From positions 19,972-83,971 of the forward strand of contig DATBRC010000048.1 of NCBI GenBank assembly GCA_036560485.1: 64,000 bases of DNA, written 5' to 3'. The DNA comes from DATBRC01 sp036560485 (GTDB taxonomy: Bacteria > Pseudomonadota > Gammaproteobacteria > Burkholderiales > Burkholderiaceae_D). Every line of letters begins with the position of its first letter. The first letter of the stretch is position 1. This document shows, in pieces, positions 43,505 to 52,603 of this stretch. The notes under the pieces are model-generated. The model searched no databases. It saw only the letters and a program-made list of their open reading frames with translations, and was not told where the DNA came from. The position numbers and the translations under genes were made by a program.

Positions 43505-44839
43505 ATGCCAAAAATTTTCAAATTCACGCAGTTTGCATTACGCGATTTTCTTGTTACGGTAGGTCCGGCCATCATTGTCGTTGCCTTGATATGTTTACTC
43601 GCCTATTTGATTGTTGATCCGACACCGCCATCGCATGTGACGCTTTCTACCGGGCAGGAAAATAGTGCTTACGATGTTTTTGGAAAACAGTATGCGCGTG
43701 CGTTGGCGAAGCACCACATCACAGTGACACTTAAATCATCACAGGGGTCGCAAGAAAATCTCCAGCGTCTGCACTCACCGCAGTCAGGTGTTGACATCGC
43801 GTTTGTCCAAAGCGGTTCTACTGAGCAGGAAGATGCGGAACGTCGAGGATTGATTTCTCTCGGGAGCTTGTTCACTGAACCGGTATGGCTTTTTTTTCGC
43901 GACACGAAAGACATTACACAGCTAGGCAAGCTGAAAGGATTGAAAATTAATGTCGGGCCGGAAGGAACGGGTGTGCCGGGTTTGTTTAAAAAACTTCTAT
44001 CCGTGAATGATGTGGAACCGACCGATTTGATACTCAGCGGTTTGGAGAACACGCCGGCGACGGTCGCTTTGCTGGACGGGAAAATCGATGGCTTGGTGTT
44101 CAGCTCGGCGCCGGATGCACCGTTGATCCAGATGCTATTGCAAACGCCCGGCATCAAGCTTTTCGATTTTGTACAAGCTGAGGCTTATACACGGCGCTTT
44201 CCGTTTTTGTCGCATGTCGTGCTGCCGCGCGGCATCGTGGATTTGGGGCGTGATTTACCGGCAAAAAACTATCATTTGATCGCACCGACCGCGACCTTGG
44301 TCGCTCGCGAGAATCTGCATCCTGCATTGATCGATTTATTCGTTCAATCTGCTGATGAAATCCATGGCGGTTCTGGCTGGTTTCACAAGCAGGGAGAATT
44401 CCCGACGGCGAGTTATACGGAAATTCCCGTTGCACGTTCAGCAGCAACCTTCTATAAAAATGGCCCGCCTTTACTGCAGCACTATCTGCCTTTCTGGGCT
44501 GCCAATTTCTTTGAGCGGATGTGGGTGACGATTGTTGCTTTGGGCGCGTTGATTCTGCCACTCAGCAAAGTTGTTCCGCCGCTGTATGTCTGGAAAATCC
44601 GCTCGCGCGTATATCGTTGGTATGGGAAATTACGCGCTGTTGAACAGGCGGTTGAAGATGTATCGGTAGAGCACCGTGCCGAAGTGTATGCGGCACAGTT
44701 AAGACGATTGAATGAGATTGAAGAAAAGGTCAATCAAATCTCGGTTCCATTATCGTATGCAGAAGAGTTATATGGACTACGCAGCCATATCAATTTTGTG
44801 CGCACCCGCATACTTGGATTGCAGCAGAGTGCCTCATAG
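43505..44839 (+). CDS. TAXI-family solute-binding protein with N- and C-terminal membrane helices
   Basis: A 444-residue protein of the TRAP-transporter TAXI (NMT1-like) binding family. An N-terminal uncleaved-looking helix (VTVGPAIIVVALICLLAYLIV) leads into the periplasmic domain (about 45-340). Family motifs there are HVTLSTGQENSAYDVFGKQY, VDIAFVQSG, LKGLKINVGPEGTGV and DGLVFSSAPDAP. A second membrane helix (MWVTIVALGALILPLSKVVP) is near 345, followed by a cytoplasmic coiled-coil tail (about 375-440). No TRAP permease gene is adjacent. The tail suggests a membrane-tethered sensor or an adaptor to a permease elsewhere. The ligand is unknown. Confidence 0.85.
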   Translation: MPKIFKFTQFALRDFLVTVGPAIIVVALICLLAYLIVDPTPPSHVTLSTGQENSAYDVFGKQYARALAKHHITVTLKSSQGSQENLQRLHSPQSGVDIAFVQSGSTEQEDAERRGLISLGSLFTEPVWLFFRDTKDITQLGKLKGLKINVGPEGTGVPGLFKKLLSVNDVEPTDLILSGLENTPATVALLDGKIDGLVFSSAPDAPLIQMLLQTPGIKLFDFVQAEAYTRRFPFLSHVVLPRGIVDLGRDLPAKNYHLIAPTATLVARENLHPALIDLFVQSADEIHGGSGWFHKQGEFPTASYTEIPVARSAATFYKNGPPLLQHYLPFWAANFFERMWVTIVALGALILPLSKVVPPLYVWKIRSRVYRWYGKLRAVEQAVEDVSVEHRAEVYAAQLRRLNEIEEKVNQISVPLSYAEELYGLRSHINFVRTRILGLQQSAS

Positions 44840-45097
44840 AGCCATTAACATCTTCAAACCTGGCCTGATGACCAATACTTCCAGAATGGGATGAGACCAT
44901 TTTGCGACAACATAAAAAAAATTGCACGCAGGACTCAAATTCGAACCATAATTAACGTTAAGTAACATAATTTTTATCGCAGCCATATTGCGCTTCGCAT
45001 TCAGTAATTTCGCTTTTATGTGATTTGAAGTGACTGGATAAGCATGAATGAAAGCAATGCATTGCGATCCTTCACAGTTCGTATGTGCGGTTAGTTT

Positions 45098-46291
45098 ATG
45101 GAAGAATATAAAAAAGTTGGTCTGGTCCTGACAGGTGGTGGGGCGCGTGCTGCATATCAGGTCGGTGTCCTGGAGGCAATTCACAAAATATTATGTGATG
45201 CTGATTGGACGCCGCAGCGGTCGCCGTTCGACATTATTTGCGGGACTTCTGCAGGGGCAATCAATGCGACTGCGCTCGCCTGCCGTTCTGATAATTTTGA
45301 AGAAGCCATACTGAAATTGATGGCTGTATGGGAAAACTTCGAAGTTGAACAGGTCTATCGTGCCGATTCACTCGGTGTGTTGCGTTCCGGCGCAAGATGG
45401 TTGTCGCTATTGTCGTTTGGCTGGTTGCTGCGTAAATGGCGAGCCCATCCTCCCAATTCTTTATTGAACAATACGCCGTTGGTCAGTCTGTTGCATCGCA
45501 TGCTGGATTTGCCGAGGCTTGATACGGCCTTGGCAAATGGGACCTTGCATGCATTAGCTGTAACAGCCTCGTCTTATACCGCCGGTCAACATATTACGTT
45601 TTATCAAAGTGCTAAAGACATAGCGCCTTGGACACGTATGCAACGTATTGCGTTGCAAACCCAAATCGGAATTGAACATCTGCTTGCTTCGTCTGCAATC
45701 CCATTGATTTTTCCGGCCACACCGATTTATTGCAATGGGCATCGCGAATATTTTGGCGATGGGTCAATGCGGCAACTCGCGCCAATCTCACCCGCAATTC
45801 ATTTGGGGGCGGAGAAAGTGTTGGTTATCGGTGCGGGACGATTGGTTGAGCCTCCACCAGATACTTCAGAGACTGCCGCATATCCAAGCTTGGCTGAAAT
45901 TGCAGGTCATGCGATGTCCAGCATCTTTCTGGATAGCTTGGCAGTGGACATCGAGCGATTGAATCGTATTAATTTGACATTATCAATATTGCCTGAGGAA
46001 GTCAGAAACAAGACAGCGTTACGTCCAGTCGAGATGCTGATTATCGCGCCATCGGAACGATTGGACGTCATTGCCAGCCGGCATGTTGGGAGTTTGCCAC
46101 TACCTGTTAGAACCTTATTGGGCGGGATTGGCGCTACAGAAGTCCGTGGCGCAGCATTGGCTTCCTATTTATTGTTTGAAGCAAGTTATACAGGCGAATT
46201 GATCAAATTAGGCCAGCATGACACCTACTTGCGCCGTGATGATGTTTTAGCCTTTTTCGGTGCGGAACGCAGGGTGCAACCACGTGTTTGA
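45098..46291 (+). CDS. Patatin-like phospholipase
   Basis: A 397-residue acyl hydrolase of the patatin family. It has the oxyanion-hole motif LVLTGGGARAAYQVGV (about residues 9-23), the nucleophile elbow ICGTSAGAINA (Ser near 49) and the catalytic Asp in FGDGSMRQLAP (near 223), so the Ser-Asp dyad is complete. There is no signal peptide, consistent with a cytoplasmic or membrane-associated lipase rather than the secreted PlpD type. It stands alone. Bacterial patatins hydrolyse phospholipids or thioesters; the substrate here is unknown. Confidence 0.92.
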   Translation: MEEYKKVGLVLTGGGARAAYQVGVLEAIHKILCDADWTPQRSPFDIICGTSAGAINATALACRSDNFEEAILKLMAVWENFEVEQVYRADSLGVLRSGARWLSLLSFGWLLRKWRAHPPNSLLNNTPLVSLLHRMLDLPRLDTALANGTLHALAVTASSYTAGQHITFYQSAKDIAPWTRMQRIALQTQIGIEHLLASSAIPLIFPATPIYCNGHREYFGDGSMRQLAPISPAIHLGAEKVLVIGAGRLVEPPPDTSETAAYPSLAEIAGHAMSSIFLDSLAVDIERLNRINLTLSILPEEVRNKTALRPVEMLIIAPSERLDVIASRHVGSLPLPVRTLLGGIGATEVRGAALASYLLFEASYTGELIKLGQHDTYLRRDDVLAFFGAERRVQPRV

Positions 46292-46454
46292 CATGCGATT
46301 GTAAGCACATAACTTAATTACTCATTGCATTATTTCTTATTTACAATATTTCGTGAATTCGAGTTGATTCGTTTTGTACAACACGATACCCTACCGTATC
46401 AGGGTCGTTTGCAATTATCTATTTTGCAATAAAAAATAATAAGAAAAGGAAATC

Positions 46455-46829
46455 ATGTTGGCCGGGCGATTTATAAAGCAATGCCTCGTTTTTCTATTAA
46501 CGCTAGCGCTTTCTTTTAGTGTTGTTGCTAAGGGAACTTCTTTACCGACAATAGCTTTTACAGATTTGCCTAAAGAGGCGCAAAAGACAGTGATATTGAT
46601 TAAGCAAGGTGGGCCATATCCTTATCCTAAAGATGGTGTGGTTTTTGGTAATTACGAAAGGGTTTTACCGAGTCATAAGCGCGGGTATTATCACGAATTC
46701 ACTGTGAAAACGCCCGGTACGCATAATCGAGGAGCACGGCGCATTATCGTGGGTGGTGCGTTGGCGCAGCCAAGCGACTTTTATTACACCGATGACCACT
46801 ATGCGAGCTTCAAACGCATCACGGAATAA
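46455..46829 (+). CDS. Secreted guanyl-specific ribonuclease, barnase / N1-T1 family
   Basis: A 124-residue RNase with signal peptide (MLAGRFIKQCLVFLLTLALSFSVVA). The mature domain of about 99 residues shows the family pattern YERVLPSHKRGYYHEFTVKT, TPGTHNRGARRIIVGG and FYYTDDHYASF. The catalytic triad of the barnase/T1 fold is visible: E81, R95 or R96, and H115. Its partner, a barstar-like inhibitor, starts directly after its stop, indicating an RNase and immunity pair. The RNase is exported, so the inhibitor presumably guards the cytoplasm before secretion. Confidence 0.92.
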   Translation: MLAGRFIKQCLVFLLTLALSFSVVAKGTSLPTIAFTDLPKEAQKTVILIKQGGPYPYPKDGVVFGNYERVLPSHKRGYYHEFTVKTPGTHNRGARRIIVGGALAQPSDFYYTDDHYASFKRITE

Positions 46830-46838
46830 TTGCACACT

Positions 46839-47246
46839 ATGGGAGAAATGAGTTTGTTAAAGACCGTATCGCCGAATGTGGTGCAATCCATCCGTGCATT
46901 TCGCGTAACCGATTTGCAGGCTGAAGCTGCTTTGCTGGAGCAGCATTTTCTCTACGCTTATTGTGCGGAAGCGACTACAAAGCAGCAGGTGCTTGCCATT
47001 ATTGCTGAAGCCTTTTGTTTTCCTAAGCATTTTGGCAAGAATTTTGATGCGCTTGAGGATTGTTTGACGGATTTGGCCTATAAGGCTGGGCCGCAGCAGG
47101 GTTTTCTCATTGTTCTTGAGCAATTACCCAATACGCCAAAATTCGACAAGGAAGCACGTGAGACATTGCTGGATGTGTTTCGCGATGCCGCTGATTTTTG
47201 GGCCGAGAAAAAAATTCCCTTTAGGGCGTTTTATTCATTTCAATAA
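46839..47246 (+). CDS. Barstar-family RNase inhibitor
   Basis: A cytoplasmic protein of about 135 residues, inhibitor of the RNase encoded immediately upstream. The barstar core is present: AYCAEATTKQQVLAIIAEAF, then FPKHFGKNFDALEDCLTDL (about residues 62-80), which corresponds to the barnase-binding helix and loop, and FLIVLEQLP. The start is uncertain: TTG 46830 overlaps the RNase stop, and ATG 46839 and 46848 are possible. The N-terminal 35 residues exceed classic barstar (89 residues). The pair is translationally linked and ends at a terminator (47272-47299). Confidence 0.9.
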   Translation: MGEMSLLKTVSPNVVQSIRAFRVTDLQAEAALLEQHFLYAYCAEATTKQQVLAIIAEAFCFPKHFGKNFDALEDCLTDLAYKAGPQQGFLIVLEQLPNTPKFDKEARETLLDVFRDAADFWAEKKIPFRAFYSFQ

Positions 47247-47271
47247 AGTTAGTGTTTTAAATAATTCACTT

Positions 47272-47299
47272 AAAAAGCCGGCCAACAAGTCGGCTTTTT
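47272..47299 (+). terminator. Terminator after the RNase-barstar pair
   Basis: Stem AAAAAGCCG / CGGCTTTTT (9 bp, loop 10), 26 bases after the barstar stop. The symmetric A/T flanks make it work in either direction. Confidence 0.85.
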
Positions 47300-47349
47300 G
47301 TTTGGGACAGCAGTAACTGTGAAAGCGTCTGTACGGTACAATGCGCGCC

Positions 47350-47961
47350 ATGAGAAAGATTGTGATCCTGATTTCCGGACGTGGCAGCAACATGCAAGCG
47401 ATAGTGCGTGCTGCCAAAGCTGAACAATGGCCTGCAAAAATCGCGGCCGTGATCAGTAACCGGGCAGACGCAGAAGGTTTGAAATTTGCAGCAGCACAAG
47501 ATATTGCAACTGCAGTGGTTCCCAATAAGGATTTTCCGTCGCGCGAAGCATTTGATCAGGCATTGCAAGCCACGATAGATCAATTTTCACCGGACTTGGT
47601 TGTGTTGGCAGGATTCATGCGGATTCTTACCGCAGCTTTTGTAGAGCATTACGCCGGCCGCATGATGAATATCCATCCATCCCTGTTGCCAAACTTTCCT
47701 GGCTTAGCGACGCATAATCAGGCGTTGGCAGCGGGCGTGAAAGAGCATGGAGCAACAGTACATTTTGTCACGGCAGATCTCGATCATGGGCCAATCGTCA
47801 CGCAAGCAACCGTGCCGGTACTGACGGATGATACGGAAGCCACGCTCTCAGCTCGCGTATTAACGCAAGAACATATCATTTACCCTCGTGCTGTACGCTG
47901 GTTCGTGGAAGGGCGACTTTCCATCGACAACGGCTTGGTGCATGTGGCCGCAGAAGCGTAA
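47350..47961 (+). CDS. purN: Phosphoribosylglycinamide formyltransferase (GAR transformylase)
   Basis: Third step of purine synthesis, transferring a formyl group from 10-formyl-THF to GAR. The 203-residue chain is typical. It starts MRKIVILISGRGSNMQAIV; a second ATG nine bases earlier is possible. Motifs include the catalytic MNIHPSLLPNFPG (Asn and His) and FVTADLDHGPIV (Asp), with the SRD-like region EGLKFAAAQDI before it. The conserved THRQ is here THNQ, a minor change. The RsmB-like gene follows 35 bases on. Confidence 0.97.
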   Translation: MRKIVILISGRGSNMQAIVRAAKAEQWPAKIAAVISNRADAEGLKFAAAQDIATAVVPNKDFPSREAFDQALQATIDQFSPDLVVLAGFMRILTAAFVEHYAGRMMNIHPSLLPNFPGLATHNQALAAGVKEHGATVHFVTADLDHGPIVTQATVPVLTDDTEATLSARVLTQEHIIYPRAVRWFVEGRLSIDNGLVHVAAEA

Positions 47962-47996
47962 CAGTCAAATTACTAGATTTAAATAGAAGGATTTCC

Positions 47997-49253
47997 ATGA
48001 GATTGCCTCCAGCGATCATTACGTATACTGAAGAAGTCTTGCGTGAGATTTTGCGTTTCACCGGTCCGGCAGACGGCACCTTGTCACGCTATTTTCGCGA
48101 TCATCCAAAACTTGGTTCGCGAGAGCGTGGTGTGATTGCTGAAGCCGTGTATGGCTTGCTGCGAAACAAATCTGTGTACACAAATTTTTCCGAGACAGGT
48201 ACCGGTTCACCTATGCGCCGTTTAACCTTGTTAGGTCTGGCGGATGCGGTTGGTATCGAGTCGCTTGGCGGATTGTCGGAAGAAGAAACCGCCTGGTTGA
48301 CGCGTGTGATGGAAATTGACCGCACGTTGTTACCGGCTTTCTTGCGTGCGAATTTGCCGCAATGGTTATACGAGAAATTGGTTGCGCGCGATGGTGAAGA
48401 AGCGACCTTGCAGTTGGCGGAAGCATTGAACCGTCCAGCGCCGCTTGATTTGCGTGTCAACGCATTGAAAACGACGAGAGATGAAGTGATTGCATCTTTG
48501 GCGGAGGCGCCCATTCTGGGCGAGCCAACGCCGTATGCGCCGCTGGGAATTCGCGTGGTCAAAAAACCGGCGCTGCAAAATCTCCCGTTGTTCAAAAATG
48601 GCTCGATCGAAGTGCAGGATGAAGGCAGTCAGTTGCTTGCTCAAGTCGTTGGCGCCAAGCGTGGCGAGATGGTCGTTGATTTCTGTGCTGGTGCAGGCGG
48701 CAAAACATTGGCGCTTGGTGCGGCGATGCGCAATACGGGTCGGCTGTATGCATTTGATGTGTCCGACAAGCGTTTGGCAAAACTCAAGCCACGTTTGGCG
48801 CGTAGCGGTTTGTCGAATGTACATCCAGTTTTGATCGCGCATGAGAACGATGCCAAGATCAAGCGTCTGGCTGGCAAAATTGATCGAGTATTGGTTGATG
48901 CTCCTTGTAGTGGCCTCGGCACATTACGTCGCAACCCCGATGTGAAATGGCGCCAAACGCCGCAATCGTTAATTGAACTCAATACCAAGCAAGCTGCGAT
49001 CCTTTCAGGCGCGGCGCGACTAGTGAAAGCGGGCGGGCGGCTTGTGTATGCAACATGCAGTTTGCTGGATGAAGAGAATGAGGCGATTGTGTCGCAATTC
49101 CTGTCTGCGAATGATGATTTTTCACTGGTGCCGATGCACGACGTATTAGCGGAACAAAAGATCGACTTGCAGATGCAAGATTATTTGAAGCTTCTTCCGC
49201 AGAAGCATCAGACAGACGGTTTTTTTGCCGCAGTACTTGAGCGTAAAAAATGA
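47997..49253 (+). CDS. RsmB/NOP-family RNA (cytosine-5-)methyltransferase
   Basis: A 418-residue SAM-dependent RNA m5C methyltransferase. AAGGA lies six bases before the ATG. The N-terminal 120 residues are helical, a substrate-binding part shorter than the NusB domain of E. coli RsmB. The Rossmann core has VVDFCAGAGGKTLALG (motif I), then VLVDAPCSGLGTLRRNPDVKW (motif IV, first cysteine) and YATCSLLDEENEA (motif VI, catalytic cysteine). Both Cys are present, so it should be active. The target (16S rRNA C967 or another site) is not certain. Its stop overlaps the next gene by ATGA. Confidence 0.93.
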   Translation: MRLPPAIITYTEEVLREILRFTGPADGTLSRYFRDHPKLGSRERGVIAEAVYGLLRNKSVYTNFSETGTGSPMRRLTLLGLADAVGIESLGGLSEEETAWLTRVMEIDRTLLPAFLRANLPQWLYEKLVARDGEEATLQLAEALNRPAPLDLRVNALKTTRDEVIASLAEAPILGEPTPYAPLGIRVVKKPALQNLPLFKNGSIEVQDEGSQLLAQVVGAKRGEMVVDFCAGAGGKTLALGAAMRNTGRLYAFDVSDKRLAKLKPRLARSGLSNVHPVLIAHENDAKIKRLAGKIDRVLVDAPCSGLGTLRRNPDVKWRQTPQSLIELNTKQAAILSGAARLVKAGGRLVYATCSLLDEENEAIVSQFLSANDDFSLVPMHDVLAEQKIDLQMQDYLKLLPQKHQTDGFFAAVLERKK

Positions 49254-49825
49254 ATCGATTGAGTCGCTATGCCATTGCCGTCATCAGTTGCTTGATTGTC
49301 GCAACGCAGGCTTACTCGTTTGATTCCATATCATCTCGTTCACAGCCGATCGTCGCGCAAGGAACCTTGCAGGCGGCATTCGCTCCGTGGGACGATGTTG
49401 AAAGTTTGATTATCGAGTCTATCGACAGTGCCAAGAAGCAGATTCTGGTGCAAGCCTATCTATTGACCAGTAAAAAAATCGCCAATGCACTGATCGCAGC
49501 GCATCGAAGGGCGGTTGATGTACGTGTCCTGGTCGATGCAGAACAGTTCGTCAAAGGTGAGTCTTCAAAAGTACCGGAGCTGACCAATGCCGGCATTCCG
49601 GTTTGGTTGGAAACCAAATATCAAAATGCGCACAACAAGGTTATTGTGATTGATGCGACAACAGCCGATGCAGTTGTCATTACAGGCAGTTTTAATTTTA
49701 CCTGGGCAGCACAGCACAAAAATGCAGAAAATATTTTGATTGCTCGCAGCAATCCGACACTCGCTTCCCGTTATGCATTGAACTGGGAACGCCATCAGCG
49801 CGACTCATCGCCATATAAAAAATGA
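49250..49825 (+). CDS. Phospholipase D-superfamily nuclease with signal peptide, Nuc-like
   Basis: A 191-residue protein with one HKD motif, like the endonuclease Nuc that acts as a dimer. A signal peptide (MNRLSRYAIAVISCLIVATQAYS) directs it to the periplasm. The active motif is AHNKVIVIDATTADAVVITGSFN (split at HNK...D...GS.N, about 123-146). Residues AYLLTSKKIANALIAAH fit the Nuc core. Start and stop overlap both neighbours by ATGA, so it is translated with the methyltransferase and MscS genes. The likely role is periplasmic DNA degradation; a lipid substrate is possible. Confidence 0.9.
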   Translation: MNRLSRYAIAVISCLIVATQAYSFDSISSRSQPIVAQGTLQAAFAPWDDVESLIIESIDSAKKQILVQAYLLTSKKIANALIAAHRRAVDVRVLVDAEQFVKGESSKVPELTNAGIPVWLETKYQNAHNKVIVIDATTADAVVITGSFNFTWAAQHKNAENILIARSNPTLASRYALNWERHQRDSSPYKK

Positions 49826-51156
49826 CACCAACTTTGCTATCTGATTTTTTGTCCGATTTCTGGGGTGATTTGCATGACACAAGTTTGTTGTGGCAAATCG
49901 GCGCAATTGTCTTGTGCGCTGCATTGGGATGGGGTTTGGCTCGCTTGTTACGCACGACCTTCACTGCAGATGATGTTCAACAGCGCATGGTCCGCATGGG
50001 CATGGAGAGTTTCACCAAAGTGCTTTCTCCATTGCTTGCATTGACATTGATCGCTATAACCAAACCTGTATTGGCACGCTGGTATCACGTGAATTTGCTA
50101 AGGGTCGCGATACCACTGATCGCATCTTTCGTTGTGGTGAGATTGGGGTTTTATGTTTTACGTCGAATCTTTGCACGAGGTAAAAGAGTAGGAAGTGTTT
50201 TGCTTTTGTTCGAGAAAACTTTTGCAGCATTGGTTTGGATCGGCGTCGCTCTTTACATTACCGGTTTATGGCCGGATCTTGTGCAAATATTAGATGAGAC
50301 GGTCATTCCGTTGGGGCGCTACCAAGCTTCGTTATCCGCTATTTTGCAAGCGCTCGTGTTCATTGCTGTTACTGTCATTGCTGCTTTGTGGGCCGGCACG
50401 ATGCTGGAAGAGCGTTTGATGAAGATGGACACGATGCATTCTTCGATGCGCGTCGTATTGGCACGTACCGGGCGGGCATTTCTGATTTTGATCGCGGTAT
50501 TGGTGAGCTTGTCGTTAGTAGGAATCGACCTGACAGTGCTGTCGGTTTTTGGCGGTGCGTTAGGTGTCGGACTTGGATTGGGTTTACAGAAAATCGTCAG
50601 CAGTTATGTATCCGGCTTTGTGATCTTGTTGGAACGAAGCTTGGCGATTGGTGACATTGTTACGGTAGATAAGTATTCTGGAAAAGTCACGCAAATCAAT
50701 ACGCGGTACACGATCTTGCGCGGCACGGACGGCGTAGAGTCGGTTATTCCAAACGAAATGCTGGTTTCGGGGGCTGTACAAAATTATTCATTGACGGATC
50801 GATCTATCAGATTGGCTACCCGCATAACGGTCGGATATCAAACTGATGTTGAAAAGGTGCTCCAGCTGTTGCAGCAAGTAGTCGCTTCCATCGATCGTGT
50901 AGCAAGGACGCCGGCACCGCAGGCGATGTTGCTTCAATTTGGAGCTGATGGTTTGGAGTTGGAAGTCGGATTCTGGATTCTTGATCCAGAGAAGGGACAG
51001 ACGAATATATTGTCGGATGTAAACAGAGCGATTTGGAAAATGTTGCAGGCTCATCAAATCAACTTGCCTTATCCACAACGTGAAATTAGGCTAATTGACG
51101 ATCGTGAAGGCAATAATCCCGATTCGATAAGCGGTAAAATGCGAACAAGCAATTAA
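49822..51156 (+). CDS. MscS-family mechanosensitive ion channel
   Basis: A 444-residue inner-membrane channel with about five transmembrane segments, larger than classic MscS. The pore helix is rich in Gly/Ala (LSVFGGALGVGLGLGLQKIV, about 235-255), followed by SSYVSGFVILLERSLAIGD, the family signature. The beta domain (VTVDKYSGKVTQINTRYTIL ... VIPNEMLVSGAVQNYS) and a C-terminal alpha/beta domain complete it. The main role in the family is release of solutes on hypo-osmotic shock. It overlaps the PLD gene by four bases. Confidence 0.95.
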   Translation: MTPTLLSDFLSDFWGDLHDTSLLWQIGAIVLCAALGWGLARLLRTTFTADDVQQRMVRMGMESFTKVLSPLLALTLIAITKPVLARWYHVNLLRVAIPLIASFVVVRLGFYVLRRIFARGKRVGSVLLLFEKTFAALVWIGVALYITGLWPDLVQILDETVIPLGRYQASLSAILQALVFIAVTVIAALWAGTMLEERLMKMDTMHSSMRVVLARTGRAFLILIAVLVSLSLVGIDLTVLSVFGGALGVGLGLGLQKIVSSYVSGFVILLERSLAIGDIVTVDKYSGKVTQINTRYTILRGTDGVESVIPNEMLVSGAVQNYSLTDRSIRLATRITVGYQTDVEKVLQLLQQVVASIDRVARTPAPQAMLLQFGADGLELEVGFWILDPEKGQTNILSDVNRAIWKMLQAHQINLPYPQREIRLIDDREGNNPDSISGKMRTSN

Positions 51157-51262
51157 AAGGGCGTACAATCCTAGCCCAAATACAAGAAAAATTCAGATGA
51201 GCGGTCGCTCTGAATGCAAGTACAGACCGGATAGAAGTCATTAATTCTGGAGTAGTGAAATT

Positions 51263-52465
51263 TTGGATACATTGTTTAATGCTGTAGTGGATTTTCTTTC
51301 AAATGGATTGACCCGCGCAACGGGTTGGCAAGTCGTGATTTATACGCTCGTCGTAACGCATATTACGATTGCATCCGTAACGATTTTTTTACATCGCTGC
51401 CAAGCGCATCGCGCACTCGACTTGCATGCGATTCCCAGCCACTTCTTCCGCTTTTGGTTGTGGATGACCTCGGGTATGGTGACCAAAGAGTGGGCAGCCA
51501 TTCATCGCAAACACCACGCTAAATGTGAGACTGAAGAAGATCCGCATAGCCCTGTAACGCGCGGTATCAAAAAAGTACTGTTGGAAGGTTCTGAACTCTA
51601 TCGGAGCGAAGCAAAGAATCTTGAGACATTGGAAAAATACGGGCACGGCACGCCGGATGATTGGGTCGAGCACAATCTCTATACAAAATATAGCGCGCTG
51701 GGTGTTTCGCTGATGATGGTGATTAATATCATGCTGTTTGGCGTGATCGGTGTCACGGTATGGGCTGTCCAAATGATCTGGATCCCGATTATGGCTGCCG
51801 GCATCATCAACGGCATTGGTCATTATTGGGGTTACCGCAACTATGATTGCGTCGATGCGTCAACCAATATTTCTCCGTGGGGTATTTTGATCGGTGGTGA
51901 AGAGCTGCACAATAATCACCATACATTCGGTACTTCCGCCAAGTTATCGTCCAAGTGGTATGAGTTCGATATCGGCTGGATGTACATCCGGATTCTTGAA
52001 ATGGCTGGCTTGGCGAAAGTGAAGAAAATCGCACCAGCTCCAAAATTTGATCGTGAAAAACTGATTGCCGATTTTGAGACGCTTCAATCGGTCATCGCCA
52101 ATCGTTATGACGTGATGGCAAAATATGCCAAATCACTCAAACGTACCTGGCACGATGAGCTGGAGCATTTGAAAGAGAAAGCGCAGCTGGAATCCGGCTT
52201 TCTGAAATCGTCGAAGAAGCTATTGCAAAGCGAACCCGCCAAGTTGGAAGGCCCGCAAAAGCAGCAACTTACAGAGTTGTTCGCACATAGCAAAGCATTG
52301 CAGACCATGCATGAAATGCGTGTTGAATTGGGTGCAATCTGGGATCGCTCGCATGCGACGCGTGAGCAATTACTTCAGCAATTGCAAGAGTGGTGCGCAC
52401 GTGCTGAAGCTTCCGGGATCAAAGGACTTCAGGATTTTTCATTGCGTTTACGTAGCTATGCTTAA
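51263..52465 (+). CDS. Fatty-acid (acyl-CoA) desaturase, membrane di-iron
   Basis: A 400-residue membrane desaturase introducing a double bond into acyl chains, probably delta-9. The start is TTG at 51263, with GGAG ten bases upstream; no ATG is usable nearby. The three histidine boxes are intact: HRCQAHR (about 44-50), HRKHH (about 81-85) and HNNHH (about 217-221). Hydrophobic pairs flank them. The last 130 residues are hydrophilic and helical, a tail not needed for catalysis. It ends at two terminator hairpins (52504-52587). Confidence 0.92.
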   Translation: MDTLFNAVVDFLSNGLTRATGWQVVIYTLVVTHITIASVTIFLHRCQAHRALDLHAIPSHFFRFWLWMTSGMVTKEWAAIHRKHHAKCETEEDPHSPVTRGIKKVLLEGSELYRSEAKNLETLEKYGHGTPDDWVEHNLYTKYSALGVSLMMVINIMLFGVIGVTVWAVQMIWIPIMAAGIINGIGHYWGYRNYDCVDASTNISPWGILIGGEELHNNHHTFGTSAKLSSKWYEFDIGWMYIRILEMAGLAKVKKIAPAPKFDREKLIADFETLQSVIANRYDVMAKYAKSLKRTWHDELEHLKEKAQLESGFLKSSKKLLQSEPAKLEGPQKQQLTELFAHSKALQTMHEMRVELGAIWDRSHATREQLLQQLQEWCARAEASGIKGLQDFSLRLRSYA

Positions 52466-52503
52466 TATGGTTCGAAACAGTTTTGTGCATTAAGGATGAA
52501 ATG

Positions 52504-52534
52504 AATGCGGTTCGGATTTTGAGCCGCATTTTTT
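52504..52534 (+). terminator. Terminator of the desaturase gene
   Basis: Stem AATGCGG / CCGCATT with a 13-base loop and a T-run ending at 52534. A second stronger hairpin follows at 52551. Confidence 0.65.
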
Positions 52535-52550
52535 ATGCGCGAAGTAAAAC

Positions 52551-52587
52551 AAAAAGCCCCGCAGAAGTAATTCTTGCGGGGCTTTTT
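52551..52587. terminator. Bidirectional terminator between desaturase and rpmG
   Basis: Stem AAAAAGCCCCGCA / TGCGGGGCTTTTT extended by GAA/TTC across a one-base bulge. Its A/T flanks give U-runs in both directions, so it serves the desaturase (+) and the rpmB-rpmG unit (-). Confidence 0.9.
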
Positions 52588-52603
52588 TGTGAGTTGAAAT
52601 CAA

